Below, piece after piece: positions 10,187 through 21,599 of a stretch of 64,000 nucleotides of DNA (the stretch's first letter is position 1; each line of letters starts with the position of its first letter). The stretch is from Argyresthia goedartella (taxonomy: Eukaryota > Arthropoda > Insecta > Lepidoptera > Argyresthiidae): the NCBI GenBank assembly GCA_949825045.1, contig OX463806.1, forward strand, positions 42,122,208 through 42,186,207, in the 5' to 3' direction. Under the pieces are notes generated by a model. That model made no database searches and was not told the DNA's origin. It was given only the letters and a program-made list of their open reading frames with translations. Made by a program: the position numbers and the translations under genes.

Positions 10187-13060
10187 GTGACAATCTGCTA
10201 CCAAAATACCAGGGGGATTACGCACTAAACTGAACAGCTTTTATACTAGCGTGTTAGCCGCCAATGTGGACTTGATTGCGGTAACAGAAACAGGCATTAA
10301 TGATACTGTTCACGATGGAGAGCTTGTTCCTGATGGATACACATTGTTGCGAGGTGACAGGATGGATGGGCGCAAACACGGAGGAGTTTCGCTGGTCGCA
10401 AAACCTACACTGCAGCTGAAAGCGATTCCGTTCCAAGATGGTATAAACATCGACGCCGCTCCTTTTGAAATGGTTTCTGCGACTGTGCATCGGCATAATA
10501 AGTCCTTATTAACGTGCATTGTAGTTTATATGCAGCCAAATTCAAAAAATAATGAATATGTACAAATGTTGAATATAATTGAGAATATATGTGTTAAATA
10601 TGATAATGTATTAGTTTTAGGCGATTTTAATTTGTACTCTGCAACTATAGATACTGTAAGTTATTTTGAATATTTTATGACCTTCTGCGAGTTCCGTCAA
10701 AGAAACTTTGTCGAGAACTGTAATGGTAGAACACTGGACTTAGTTCTATCAATGCTGGGTGAGAGCGACGTGAAGGTAGAGTTGGAGAGCGACTACCTTG
10801 TCCCAAATGTGGTCCCACAGCATCCGCCCTTGGCCGTCAGTGTCTGGAGTAATGTAGTGCTAAACCCTACTGTTGACAGATCCGGGAAGCAGGTGTCACC
10901 ACCGGATCTAGGTAATTCTGAGCAAAGGCCGCGGTGGAACTTTCGCAAGGCCGACTTTCCTCTCCTATATAGCTCTCTGATGACCGCAGACTGGGCACCT
11001 CTATATGCTTCAAAGGATGTAGAGGGGGCGGTGCAGAGCTTGTATACAACCATGATAAATTTATTAGATAATTGCACTCCAAGAAAAAAGCGTAGAACCG
11101 GGTACTCTACCAGATACTGTTATCCGGAATGGTACACGGCGGACTTAATACGCGACATTAAACTTAAAGCTAGTCTTCACAAAAAGTATAAAGCTAGTAA
11201 GTCTCAGTGTGATTATGAAACGTTCTCTAAAAGTAGAGCCCTCGTCAAGAGCAAAATTGTTATAAGGCATGACCAGTTCCTAGCAAAAGTTCAAGCTCAA
11301 CTTACAAAGGATCCGAAATCGTTCTGGAGCTACGTCAAAAACAAACGTTCTAAACGTAGTAGGCCAACCCGTGTCATCAAGAATGGCGTTGCTATAGCCG
11401 ACGAGGTATGTGCACAAGAGTTCGCGAGATATTTCGAGTCTGTCTACGCTGAGGTGCCACCGCGGTTGGACGCGGAGGCGGCTTTGAAAGGGAGTGGGAG
11501 CGCCCGGGTGCACGTCGCACAGCTCACACTCAGAGATGTGCGCGCTGCCCTGACTCAGCTAAAGCCAAAGCACTCTGTTGGCCCTAATGGCATACCAACT
11601 TATTTAGTTAGGAACTGTAGAAGGCTGCTGGACAGACCGTTGCTCTACCTCTTCAACTTGTGTCTGGAAAGCTCTGAATATCCCGATGTCTGGAAGTTTA
11701 CGAGAGTTATTCCAGTGCCAAAAGGTGAAACAGTGGCTACAGACCAGTGGCGGTTCTGTCCACGTTTGCAAAGGTCTTTGAGTCGGTGTTACAACGTAGT
11801 ATATACCTCCAGATGAGGGAACAGGTTTCGGACGCACAGCACGGGTTCCGACCAGGCCGTAACACCGCCTCTAACCTTCTGTGTTTCATGTCTTACGTAA
11901 CGCCTCCACTTGATGCGCGGGGGCAGGTAGATGTCGCTTATTTCGACTTTAGAAAGGTATTTGATACAGTGGACAACGACGTCCTTCTGGAGAAGTTAAG
12001 TGGGGTCGGCTTTTCTTCCCAACTTATGCGGCTTTTTGTGGGCTATCTTAAGCACAGAAGACAGTATGTGGAATACGCGGGTTCTACATTAGAGCCGTAT
12101 TTTACATTTTCTGGCGTTAGTCAGGGCAGTAACTTGGGGCCTTTAGAATTTATCATTATGATTAATGACCTTCCGAAGGTCATTAAGGACGCTGTCTGTC
12201 TCTTGTTTGCAGATGACCTCAAGTTATTCCTGGAAGTAAGGGACATCTCGGATTGCGAAAAGCTGCAGAGGGATATAGATCTTGTGGCTGAGTGGAGCAA
12301 ACACAACAAACTGTTCTTCAATGTTGGGAAGTGCGCGCTGATGTCTTACACCCGCGCACGCAAGCCTTTCCACCTTAAGTACTCGGTAGATGGGGTAGAA
12401 ATGACGCGGGTTACAGAGGTCAAAGATCTTGGAGTGCGTATGGCCACTGATTTAACGTTTTGTAATCATATTGTAGATGTCACTAAGCAAGCATTTAAAA
12501 AGCTCGGATTTGTAATGAGACAATCAAGAGAGTTTAGGAGCATTGAAACTATAAGTGTCCTATACAATGCTTTGGTTAGAAGCAAACTAGAAAGTAGTGC
12601 GATTATCTGGCACCCACATGAAGCGAAATATAGCGTCATGGTGGAAAAAGTGCAAAACCGATTTGTTAGGTACTTATATCTGAAGCTGTACGGAGTCTAT
12701 CCTTTCTTCCCGCTTATGTATCCAACCCTGTTTGTGTTGGGCATGGTTGGTTACAATGAGCTGGAGGTGAGGAGGGGCCTCGCACTTTCTTCTTATGTAT
12801 TTAAGGTTTTCCGAGGAATGGTCGAAAACCCTCTGGTGTTGGCGAGGTTGGGACTGTATGTGCCGAACAACTACCTCCGAGCAAGGAACCATAAGTTGTT
12901 CTACATCCCGCTGGCGAGGACGGGGATGCTGCGGGAGGCACCTGTGATAAGGGCTCTCGCTCTCTTTAATGATATAACAGGGAGAACCGAGATGGATCTG
13001 TTCCAATGTTCTTTGACGGGATTCGCAAGGGTCGCCACTTATTGTCTGTGTTATAGATAA
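10187..13060 (+). pseudogene. LINE ORF2: endonuclease plus reverse transcriptase, frameshifted
   Basis: The start ICYQNTRG near 10190 is knocked out of frame by an extra G in the run at about 10210. From 10251 the frame is open through AVTETGIND (catalytic Glu), LVLGDFNLYS, RTLDLVLS and the RT thumb-proximal region to 11816. A one-base change near 11730 shifts the frame just before YRPVAVLSTFAKVFE. The RT then runs open from 11747 to 13060 with HGFRPGRNT, VAYFDFRKVFDTV, SGVSQGSNLGPL and the catalytic LFADDLKLF near 12210. Only two or three indels separate it from an intact enzyme, so the copy is young. Confidence 0.85.
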
Positions 13061-13153
13061 GATTTATTTATAGCTTTTTTGTCCTTATATTTACTGTCTG
13101 TTTGTGTCGATTTTTACTGTGATGTCACAAGCATGTATGTTTATAAATAAAAA

Positions 13154-13535
13154 ATGTATCGTATTATATTGTCTGTAAAGATATTGTGTGTGGTATTAAT
13201 GGATACACGTCATTATCACATGAAACTTGACAGTCAACGTGCAGCGTCCGTCAGGAACGGACGCTGCACATGGGCATTCGGGGAAAGCTAAATACAGCTA
13301 TCGACTTTACGTCCTCCGAACCGACAGTCAACATCCGGTAATTTAACTCAGACTCGAATTTGAATTTCAGATTCGATTTGCCTCAGTTTCAGTCGACTAA
13401 ATCAGATTCGATATGGATTCGATATTACATTAAAATGCTTCCTGACTGTAGAGAATTCGACTTAAAGTTTAACCTAATATTTAAACTGCAGCCATAGTGA
13501 TCTTAGTAGGTATTAGGTTCCTGCGGCAGTGGAAC
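13154..13535. repeat. Duplicated perlecan block, copy A, right part
   Basis: Matches 30672-31044; similarity ends abruptly after gtggaac in both copies. A 20-bp piece around 13243-13262 forms an extra repeat (cgtcaggaacggacg) missing in copy B. Confidence 0.9.
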
Positions 13536-13952
13536 TTCTTTTTTTGCTAATTTCTTCACTCTGACCACAAATTAACCCTACTGAGATGTATAAACCAACC
13601 CAACAACCAAGGTAAAACCATTATCACTGCCTTAGAATCTCTAGTTGCCGAAGATCGTAGAACTTTGGATAACCCGTTACTGACTATTCAGGCTGAAATT
13701 AACAATTCGGTAAATGCGGTCACAAGATTTACCACCCTTTCTTTCTTAATTTTTGGACGTGAACCGGTTACTACTGGTTCAATCTTCTCTTAAAGCTGTA
13801 ATCTCCATGAAATTATATTTTTGCCGAGAGAGATATTTTATGCAAATAGTATTGGATTTTGAGTATGCCTATATACACACATTATGTACATAGTACTACA
13901 TAAGTAACTCACTTCCAATACTTCAGCTGAACACTTGTGGCTACATAATAAA

Positions 13953-14495
13953 ATGTTAAAATATGGCTTCCAGATATCTCTACTGTCCAGCTTCGTACTG
14001 ATGGAAGCTTCGAGTCCTTCATTATATTCACGTCTGACATCCGTCAACTCTAGGGAGTACCGACCGGACACTCTTGATGATATACCCGTAATAGTTATAC
14101 GATTCTTATCAAATTCAAAAGGGAATTACGGGAATTATTTTAGAACACACAACAGCAAGCGTTCATTAAACAATTGGCTACAACTGGATGCTATTAAATT
14201 GAACGATACCAAAACTGCAGAACCGAGGTCTAACCCGCCCGAAGTTGCGAAGTGCGAGCTTCAGAAATCTCTTGCAAATAATACCTCAGCACTAGATTTC
14301 AAGCCTTACATCAAGGAGAAAGGCCTCGACGACTTCCTTGTGATATCAAACTCCACGGATCCCGCATTGAAGATTATTCCAAATGATATGTACTACAACA
14401 TCGAGAAGGGATGTGTGAATTGGATGGACAATTGTAACTTGAAGGGTATGAAGGCAACTTTGCTGAAAAAGATTAGATGGCCTTACAGAAAGTGA
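13953..14495 (+). CDS. Hypothetical small secreted protein, single exon
   Basis: The first ATG in this open frame is at 13953 and gives 180 residues. The N-terminus MLKYGFQISLLSSFVLMEA resembles a signal peptide with a short hydrophobic core. The rest is soluble and polar, rich in Asn, Lys, Leu and Asp, with three cysteines (in KCEL, GCVNW and NCNLK) and a basic end, IRWPYRK. I recognise no family. A TATATA box lies at 13870-13875 and an AATAAA signal at 14617, so a compact single-exon transcription unit is possible. It sits just beyond the duplicated perlecan block, on the opposite strand. It differs from every repeat I could match here. Alternatives are a retrocopy or the remnant of an unknown element. 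Confidence 0.5.
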   Translation: MLKYGFQISLLSSFVLMEASSPSLYSRLTSVNSREYRPDTLDDIPVIVIRFLSNSKGNYGNYFRTHNSKRSLNNWLQLDAIKLNDTKTAEPRSNPPEVAKCELQKSLANNTSALDFKPYIKEKGLDDFLVISNSTDPALKIIPNDMYYNIEKGCVNWMDNCNLKGMKATLLKKIRWPYRK

Positions 14496-14616
14496 AAGAT
14501 TGAGTAACTTTGTTAATACAATTACAATAACTTGGTGGAAAGCATAGGTTAAAGTTATTTCTAAGCTTTTCTCATTTTATTTTAATATTTTTCTAAAACA
14601 AATATCTTCCCACAGA

Positions 14617-14622
14617 AATAAA
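14617..14622 (+). terminator. Possible polyadenylation signal AATAAA
   Basis: Canonical hexamer 122 bp after the stop codon of the ORF at 13953-14495, in AT-rich DNA where chance matches are common. Confidence 0.3.
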
Positions 14623-15091
14623 ATACCTAAGTTACGTTAGGTATGTAGGTTCTCACCATGGTTTGTTTAGTTGCAGAGCATTATTATTATCTGTGTTTTT
14701 GAATTTTATACAACAAAACCGCTATCTGCTGCATGTTGTGAAATGCATTGCATTTCGTTTAATAAGTAGGCAGCTCCTGGATCCAAGCAAAATAAAAATC
14801 CACTTGTGACACAAATACCCAGTTATAATATATATATTATTTGAGTAATAGCTCTGGAAACAGTCTAAATCTGTATAAAATTGTGGTCTGTCTGTTATAC
14901 AGCAAAAAGCTTAGTGATTTCTGATTAAAGTTAAAAGTAGGTATATTCTTAATTATTAGTAATAGCTATTTTAGAATACAGACTTTATCAAGCCTTCTGC
15001 ATTTCAGAACTTTTAAAGCCATATGTGTTCTCACAATCAATATCAAGCTGTATAATTTACTTAAAGATGAATAAATGTGGTCGTCTGAAGC

Positions 15092-15174
15092 TACAACTTG
15101 AATTATCGTACACTATTTTACATTGATTCAGCTGCTGAATCAATGTAAAATAGTGTACGATAATTCAAGTTGTA
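15092..15174. repeat. 83-bp near-perfect palindrome
   Basis: Arms 15092-15132 and 15134-15174 are 41 bp each, reverse complements without mismatch, separated by a single base. A short TA microsatellite follows directly (15172-15189). Confidence 0.95.
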
Positions 15175-15464
15175 TATATATATATTGTATATATGGCGTT
15201 TTAAATCAGCTTATTGTCGTGCAATGGAAAATTGAATCCCTCTTACACAGAATGAAGTGGATAATTATATTATTATAAGGCTTTTGGCTAGTTAAACACT
15301 ATGTGAATATTGGTTATACAGATTACTGCAACCATTTTGAGAAAATGTCGTTATGTGACGTAAAACTATAACGTTTTAAAATTGATAAAATGATCTAGGA
15401 AAATTTAAAAACAATGGGCGGGGTTCGGAGAAAATAGTAATTAAACGTATATTTATATTTTCTA

Positions 15465-15524
15465 AACCAGATTTATTGACTTATATTTGAATTAGGGTTC
15501 AAATATAAGTCAATAAAACTGGTT
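15465..15524. repeat. 27-bp-arm inverted repeat (hairpin)
   Basis: Arms 15465-15491 and 15498-15524 pair with one mismatch around a 6-base loop. Confidence 0.9.
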
Positions 15525-15987
15525 ACTGTGGAAATAGTGATCAACTAATCAAATATTAATCAGCATTAAGTGCTGTCAGATCGGAATGTCCTAGCTAACA
15601 TGTAAAAAAGTGGACACGCTTGAAATTTTATTTAGTACTAAGACGAAAAATAGTCGTGAGGGTATTGCTTATTCATAGGTACTGGAAGAAATCGCCATTT
15701 TTTACCAAATTTATATTTAATATTATACAATGTTTATGTTTAATTGCAACATTTAACTAGTGACATAAGATATGAAAACAAAAAAACGATATTAAATAAT
15801 ACCTTATTCTTACTTACAATTATAAAAACAGACTGGAGTGGATGAAAATTTATATCACTCGAGTAAATTGTATTTTTACAATCATTGTAGTTGATTACTA
15901 GCGGCGGCGCAAGAAATAACTCGAAGTAAAACTCTCATGTTTACGACAAACGTTCACGCCTACTAATATTTAACTTGCACAATGACC

Positions 15988-16296
15988 CTAGCCCATCGCC
16001 GCAGCTAAGAAGATATGATGATTTCCTCACATTGTTTTCCATCACCGTTAGAACATCCACACAGTATAGCTAGCTGCGGCGATGGGCTAGCCCATCGCCG
16101 CAGCAAGGAGATACGTATGAGACAATCCAGAACACAGAAATTACAACAAGTTAGGCATCGCCGAGTCAAATCGCCAGCAAGCCTACTTAATGTATTTAAT
16201 AAATCGCTCGTATACTATACTATGTGGATGTTCTAACGGTGATGGAAAACAATGTGAGGAAATCATCATATCTTCTTAGCTGCGGCGATGGGCTAG
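15988..16296. repeat. Large inverted repeat built from a Metulj-like SINE piece
   Basis: Arms 15988-16069 and 16215-16296 (82 bp) are reverse complements with one mismatch. Right after the left arm, 16073-16104 is itself a perfect 32-bp palindrome of the same SINE end (gctgcggcgatgggct and its complement). The arm contains the SINE core similar to that at 41590-41640 and 37400-37445. Another single arm end is at 17104-17120. Confidence 0.85.
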
Positions 16297-16299
16297 CCC

Positions 16300-18300
16300 C
16301 CTGTCACGCAAAATGGATGTGTTTGGATGTAAGTTAAATCAAGCATTAAGTAGTGTATGAGGAAATAAACAACTGGAAAATTATTATATCGGTAAAACAT
16401 GTATATGAAAATACGGATAGCAATAAGGAGAAGGAGGATCTTAGCCTCAAAACTGCTACAGCTGTGCAATTTAATGAATACTACACATTTTTCATATTGT
16501 TTTATATCGTCAGGTAACTTATTATAGTAGTATATATGACTGCTACATAATGGGGTATTGAAACAGTGAAACTCTGACCTGACCAAAAGAGATTATTGGC
16601 AGGCTCAAGATACATTTATTAATCACAGGGTCGTGAGTCGAATATTGGTGATATAGTTGAAACGCTGGATAGGGACTCGCCGGGAATTTGTAGACTTCAT
16701 CTCCTTGGTAGACTCAATCCAACTGGTCCACTTCTCCAGACGTCAACAAGTGATTATGCGGTTAGCGCCAGGAGGATATTATTCCTCGGCGTGGAACCCT
16801 GGAAAGAGACCAGTGTGAATGATAGGAATACAAAAGCGCTACAGCGCCCAGCTATCAGGCGACGGCTCCCCACACGGAGACTTCCGACGAGGGCCCTAGG
16901 GTAATTAGGATCTAAGAGTGCCGCAGTCCAATAGACACTGTGTAGAAAAGGGAAATACATAGAGAGTATAAAATACACGAAAATAAGAAAGACTAACTAC
17001 GAACCAATGCTTACCCATGGATTGGGGATAGTAGGGAAGTTTCAAATCAACTACTGCACTTTACAGCAACTAAACATTCAGCTCCATTACAGTACTAAAG
17101 GGACTAGCCCATCGCCGCAACAAAGGCGTGACTTAAAAATTATTGATGCAGAAGATACAACCTCACGTTTCAGAGCTCAAACAATGTCTGCCTCAAAAAA
17201 ACAATCAGCTGCCAGACGAGATTCCAGACCCGAATTTCCGAATTTTTATAGTTTTAGTTTTTAACTGGCTAATCCGCCAGTAGCCAATATGGTCAAGGAG
17301 GTAGTACGTTACATACCCGTCTTGTTTGGGTAGGATTTTACCTGATAAAATCCTCCAAGATACTAACTAAACTAAACTAACTTACCAAATTAACTACTTA
17401 AGATAAAATTCTCTAAAGCTCGCCATCTACAATGTCAGAGAAATATATAACTAACAGTCTAGCTCAACTACATACAAACATCACACATTCGTACCAACAA
17501 TCAGACATCAGAATTCATACTAAGTTCATACAAGAGTTCACACTAACATCGTGTAAACACGGCCTTACACACAGGGTGCCATTATTATAGCCAAATGCAC
17601 ACCCAGACTAACTGTCAGAAGTTGAAAAATAAGCAAGATCCCTTGAACTAAAATAAGAACCTTAGTACATAAACGCCCCGATAGCTTAGCTACTATCGTA
17701 ACGCAGAATAACACCATGAGGGGCAGCTCCCTCAAGTGTTCAAGACTTCCTGCACCGTTAGTGGGTACAGAAAATAATAATAGAGTAGAATATCTATTCT
17801 ATAACAAAGAGTAAAAAAGTAGAGAATTATAGTTCAAGAGGCCATAAGCTAAAGTAACAGACATTGCAGAGTAACGTTACACAATAAAGAACTTTTACAT
17901 AGCTGTAGATATAGATGGTTTTTAGAATACAAGGGTCAAAATACTTATTACATACATAAAGGAACAGTACCCGGTGTACCTCCTCGAAGCTCAACCTCAT
18001 ACTCCAATTCAGCCTTATTTAGCGACAGATATTTTATAGGAAACGTCATGTTTACTACCTATCTAGTAAACTGTACAAATTTACATGAAAGTAAGCAGAG
18101 TACACGACTAACGCCCGGTTTCTGGTACAAAATCAAGCCATTGATCTACCGTTTTGACAGCTGAAATTGATAAAGGACTGTCAACAACAGATTAAATGTA
18201 CGAGAAATCGGCCGTTAAACACTAACCTTATTTATTATTTAATAGTCCGAAAAGTTTCCCTACTAAAATCTTCACAATTTATTAATTTATTTTTCGATAC
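16300..18300. other. No gene recognised
   Basis: Only short random frames are seen here. A GC-richer stretch at 16640-16930 looks unlike its surroundings but gives no recognisable protein on either strand. Confidence 0.5.
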
Positions 18301-18384
18301 TGAGAATTTCGCGTGAAGATACGACCTAACAGAATCTAACAGAACCTAACAGCAAACAACCAAGATAAAATTTAGTAGTATCAG

Positions 18385-18390
18385 TTTATT
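18385..18390 (-). terminator. AATAAA downstream of a TATA-box and minisatellite unit
   Basis: Minus-strand AATAAA about 80 bp after the stop of the open frame described at 18467-18930, consistent with the end of a small transcription unit or of an LTR R region. Confidence 0.3.
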
Positions 18391-18466
18391 AGAAGTATAG
18401 TATTTACAGTGAAGTCTATAAAAAAAAATGATGCGAAGATGAGGATGGATGAGATGTGAAACAGGT

Positions 18467-18930
18467 TTTATAAAATACAGATGTCTGGATAGAAAGAAGG
18501 AAGCGGAGACCTGGGTGCAGGTGTATTTGTTGTTGTAGATGTTGTTGAAATCGTCGTTGTAGGAACAGTAGCGGGCGTACTTGTAGTTACGCCTCGCAGG
18601 ATCCCGTTGTAGAAATCGTCGTTGTAGGAACAGTAGCGGCGTTGGCACGGCTCGCAGAATCCCGTTGTAGAAATCTTCGTTGTAGGAATGGTAGCGGCGT
18701 AGGCGCGGCTCGCAGAATCCCGTTGTTTGAAGATTGATTTGAAGGTTTTGAGGGAGTTTGAAGGTTCGCAGGATCCCGTTGTAGATGAAGAATTTGGAGA
18801 TTTGAAGGAGTTTGAAGGCTTCGCAGGATCCCGTTGTAGATGGAGAATTTGGAGATTTGAAGGAGTTTGAAGGCTTCGCAGGATCCCGGGGTTGAGCGAC
18901 CCCGGGATAAGGCCTTTACTGGTACTTCCA
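18467..18930 (-). repeat. Compound minisatellite with a long ATG-less open frame
   Basis: Two kinds of tandem unit lie end to end: about 57-bp units sharing ggatcctgcgaagcc (18735-18895) and about 68-bp units sharing gtcgttgtaggaacagtagc (18530-18730). Read on the minus strand, one frame stays open for about 460 bp although the unit lengths are not multiples of three. It ends in a Thr/Pro-rich mucin-like tail (TTISTTSTTTNTPAP) and a stop near 18467. No ATG opens it. Whether it is translated is unknown. Confidence 0.6.
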
Positions 18931-18976
18931 GTTCAGAAACTGACGTGAGACTGTCCAGAATTGAAGAAATGTTCCG

Positions 18977-18984
18977 CTTTTATA
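18977..18984 (-). promoter_or_regulatory. Possible TATA box (TATAAAAG)
   Basis: On the minus strand TATAAAAG is followed about 31 bp later by an initiator-like ACAGTC and about 43 bp later by TCAGTT. It lies directly upstream of the minisatellite open frame. It could be the promoter of a small gene or of an unrecognised LTR. Confidence 0.3.
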
Positions 18985-19979
18985 CCCTTTTTGGAGAGTT
19001 CTAAAAATTATTTAAATTAAACGTAATTTTTGAGAGTGGCCAAGAGAGAAAGACTATTTTTGTAAAAGTATTAAAGTAAACATATCAGACCGCTAACGAG
19101 TTTGAATGGACATTGCCATGACAACCAGATAAACAATCAACAAATCAAATGTCAATTGTTGGTTTCAGGCTCGTAATATAAAATTTAAACAGTTCACTTA
19201 GCCAAAATTACATAACAACGAAAGGAAAAATAGTAGCGCACCAGCGCGCACGAAGCCCGAGATTGTTGAGTTTCGGAGAAAGCCAAAAATAGGGTCACCA
19301 AAGGTAAACCGCTTCGCTATCGATTTAGAAATGCTGATAGCATGAAAATGCAGAGCGAACATGATTTATTACTGTGTTCTAATGGTTTAAAACGTTACAG
19401 GGTCCTATGGAAATAAAGTGATGACCAATATCAGACCGTACAGCATAAATGTATGACAGAGCAAGGTACCCTGAAGGACAAACAAAAAAGACTGATGGTG
19501 GAGCTGGAGCTAAGGGATAGGAGACCAGAATAGCATGTACGTACAGGAGCAGTTACCAAAGCTTCTTTAAGTTTCTCGAAAGCAGCTGCAGCCTTGGAAT
19601 TTTTAAGACATTCAAGAAAATAGCACGTAAGTAGTATAACATAACACTACATTTTCCCCCCGACCCTGGAAAAATTTTTGACTCAGCAAAAATTTTGATA
19701 TCTACAAAAATAAACCAGAAAAACACAGCTTTGCAGAAACAGACATCACCAGGCAAAATCAGATATACCATCTCTTACATTCATCATCTTCATTCAGGTA
19801 AGGGTGGAGTTCACATTCAATGACTACCACTCTAAAAGTGTGTTTTCAAAACGACATTCAGGCTTACTTAAGGAGTTGTCATCCGCTCCTGCGTGGAATA
19901 AAAATTAAGTAGAGGTAAAGAGAAACAAATTAATCCTAAGGTAGCTTTAGTCGCTTTGCCTTAAGATTAAAGACGGCCA

Positions 19980-20222
19980 GAGCGGTAGAGCTCGAAGCCA
20001 GAGATCAGCCACATCGCCAACGAGATGTGTCTGAAATGAAGAATATACATATATACAACAGAGCGGTAGAGCTCGAAGCCAGAGATAAGCCACATCGCCA
20101 ACGAGATGTGTCTGAAATGAAGAATATACATATATACAACAGAGCGGTAGAGCTCGAAGCCAGAGATCAGCCACATCGCCAACGAGATGTGTCTGAAATG
20201 AAGAATATACATATATACAAAT
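19980..20222. repeat. Tandem repeat, 3 copies of 81 bp
   Basis: Units begin at 19980, 20061 and 20142 and differ by only a few bases. Because 81 is divisible by three, frames stay open on both strands through the array. I see no start, family or flanking gene that would support coding. Confidence 0.95.
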
Positions 20223-21149
20223 TAACAGTTTAGAAGTTAAGAAAATTTATGCTACTTACGTGCAAAAATGTTATATAAAGATTCGTATCACCTTCAGAAC
20301 AGAAGTTTGAGAAACAAGAGGAGGTTCCATGACAGTCGGATCAGCAGGAAGGTCAAGTGATGGAGAGTCATTTGCAGTTGAAGGTGGAGTCATTGTTATA
20401 GTTAAGTGTAGAGTCAAGTGTTAATTGAAGTGAAGTGAAATGAAGTGGAGTGAAGTAATGTAAGTTAAATGTAGACCTAAATAATCCAGATGAGTTGAGT
20501 TGAAAAACTAGATGAAGTTTTGTTTTAGAATTTAGAAAATTAATGAATTATGGGTAAGTAGCGAAGATTCAAAAACACTAAATTATTCATATTAGTAGTT
20601 TATGTGACTGCTACATAATGGAGTGCATTAACTCTAGAGAGTGGGTTTATGAAACGAGCCGAAGGGGAGTTTCATATTAATAAATTCCAAATTCCAAATG
20701 TCTTTATAACTGTAGATATTTACATATACTTAGCAATCGTCATTTTTTGCCACTTCTCTACATTGGACCACTGTGGGAGAAGAAGGCGTAGAAACACCCA
20801 CAGATTGATTTTTAGATCTCTTTTAAAAATTGCTAATGCTTAACTAATACAATTTTTATAATATCATTAAATCATAACATAATTAATGAGAATTATATAA
20901 TGAGAATAAATAATTACAAAACTATTAATAGCAAGGTCTGTGTTGAGCCAGATTAACCCCATACAGTCCTGTCATTTAAGTAATCTTGAAAATTGTAATA
21001 TCCCTTTTTCGACAAAGTCGCTTTAACATGCTTTTTAAATTGCTCAAATGGCAATTTCAAAATCTCCAGAGGTATCTTATTGTTGTAGAGAATGCACTGA
21101 CCCTTGAAATGACGGGACATTTAAGTTATCTTGTAACACAGGATATGTC

Positions 21150-21444
21150 TTTCTACAGTAAGTGCAAGAATATCTTTCTGTTGTTTCACCTTAATATTAT
21201 TTTTAACTAAGATTTAAGAACCACCTCTACCAGCAGTCTTTCTGTTGTAACAACTGACAATTTTGTGATTATTTATGTTAAAAGACATCATATTTTCCTT
21301 TAACCAGTGTTCTGTAATACAAATAACATCGGTGTCAGAATTATTAAGAAATAATTCTAATACAAGTTCTTTGCCAGGTATCCCCTGCATGTTTTGATGG
21401 GAAATATTTAAGTGGGGCTTACCCTTTGTCCTAGTATTTTTCAT
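21150..21444 (-). pseudogene. CR1-like ORF2 endonuclease N-terminal fragment
   Basis: KPHLNISHQNMQGIPGKE, CITEHWLKE and GRGGS match copy 1 at 7376-7140. The segment ends at about 21150, where sequence of the RT C-terminus (LEILKLPFEQFK in minus reading near 21060) starts, marking the internal deletion. Confidence 0.75.
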
Positions 21445-21599
21445 TTGATTGCCAAAACCCCTGCTTATTTTGTATTTTTTTTAATGTTTTGAGGGGTCCT
21501 CTTTTGTCGAACAATCTAGTTTAGTACTAATACTAACTAAAACTGAAGGCGACTGCGTTATAGTATTTACTACTGTGTCGCATATATTATACGCTAACA

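Larger units (their letters stand above)
8381..13153 (+). mobile_element. CR1/Jockey-superfamily LINE, nearly full length, inserted in the perlecan duplicate
   Basis: Comparison with the uninterrupted paralogue at 30661-30690 gives exact ends: the host sequence breaks after 8380 and resumes at 13154, with a 4-bp duplication atgt (8377-8380 and 13154-13157). The 3' end is ataaataaaaa rather than a long poly(A). The element has a long 5' UTR with a tRNA-like segment (about 8700-8780), ORF1 with a PHD-like zinc finger (9044 to about 10140), and ORF2 with endonuclease and RT (about 10187-13060). A 5'-truncated relative lies at 39278-40206. ORFs carry stops and frameshifts. Confidence 0.85.

Noticed and set aside
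19967..20233. ORFs on both strands across 19967-20233
   Set aside because: They stay open only because an 81-bp unit is tandemly repeated. No start context or family.
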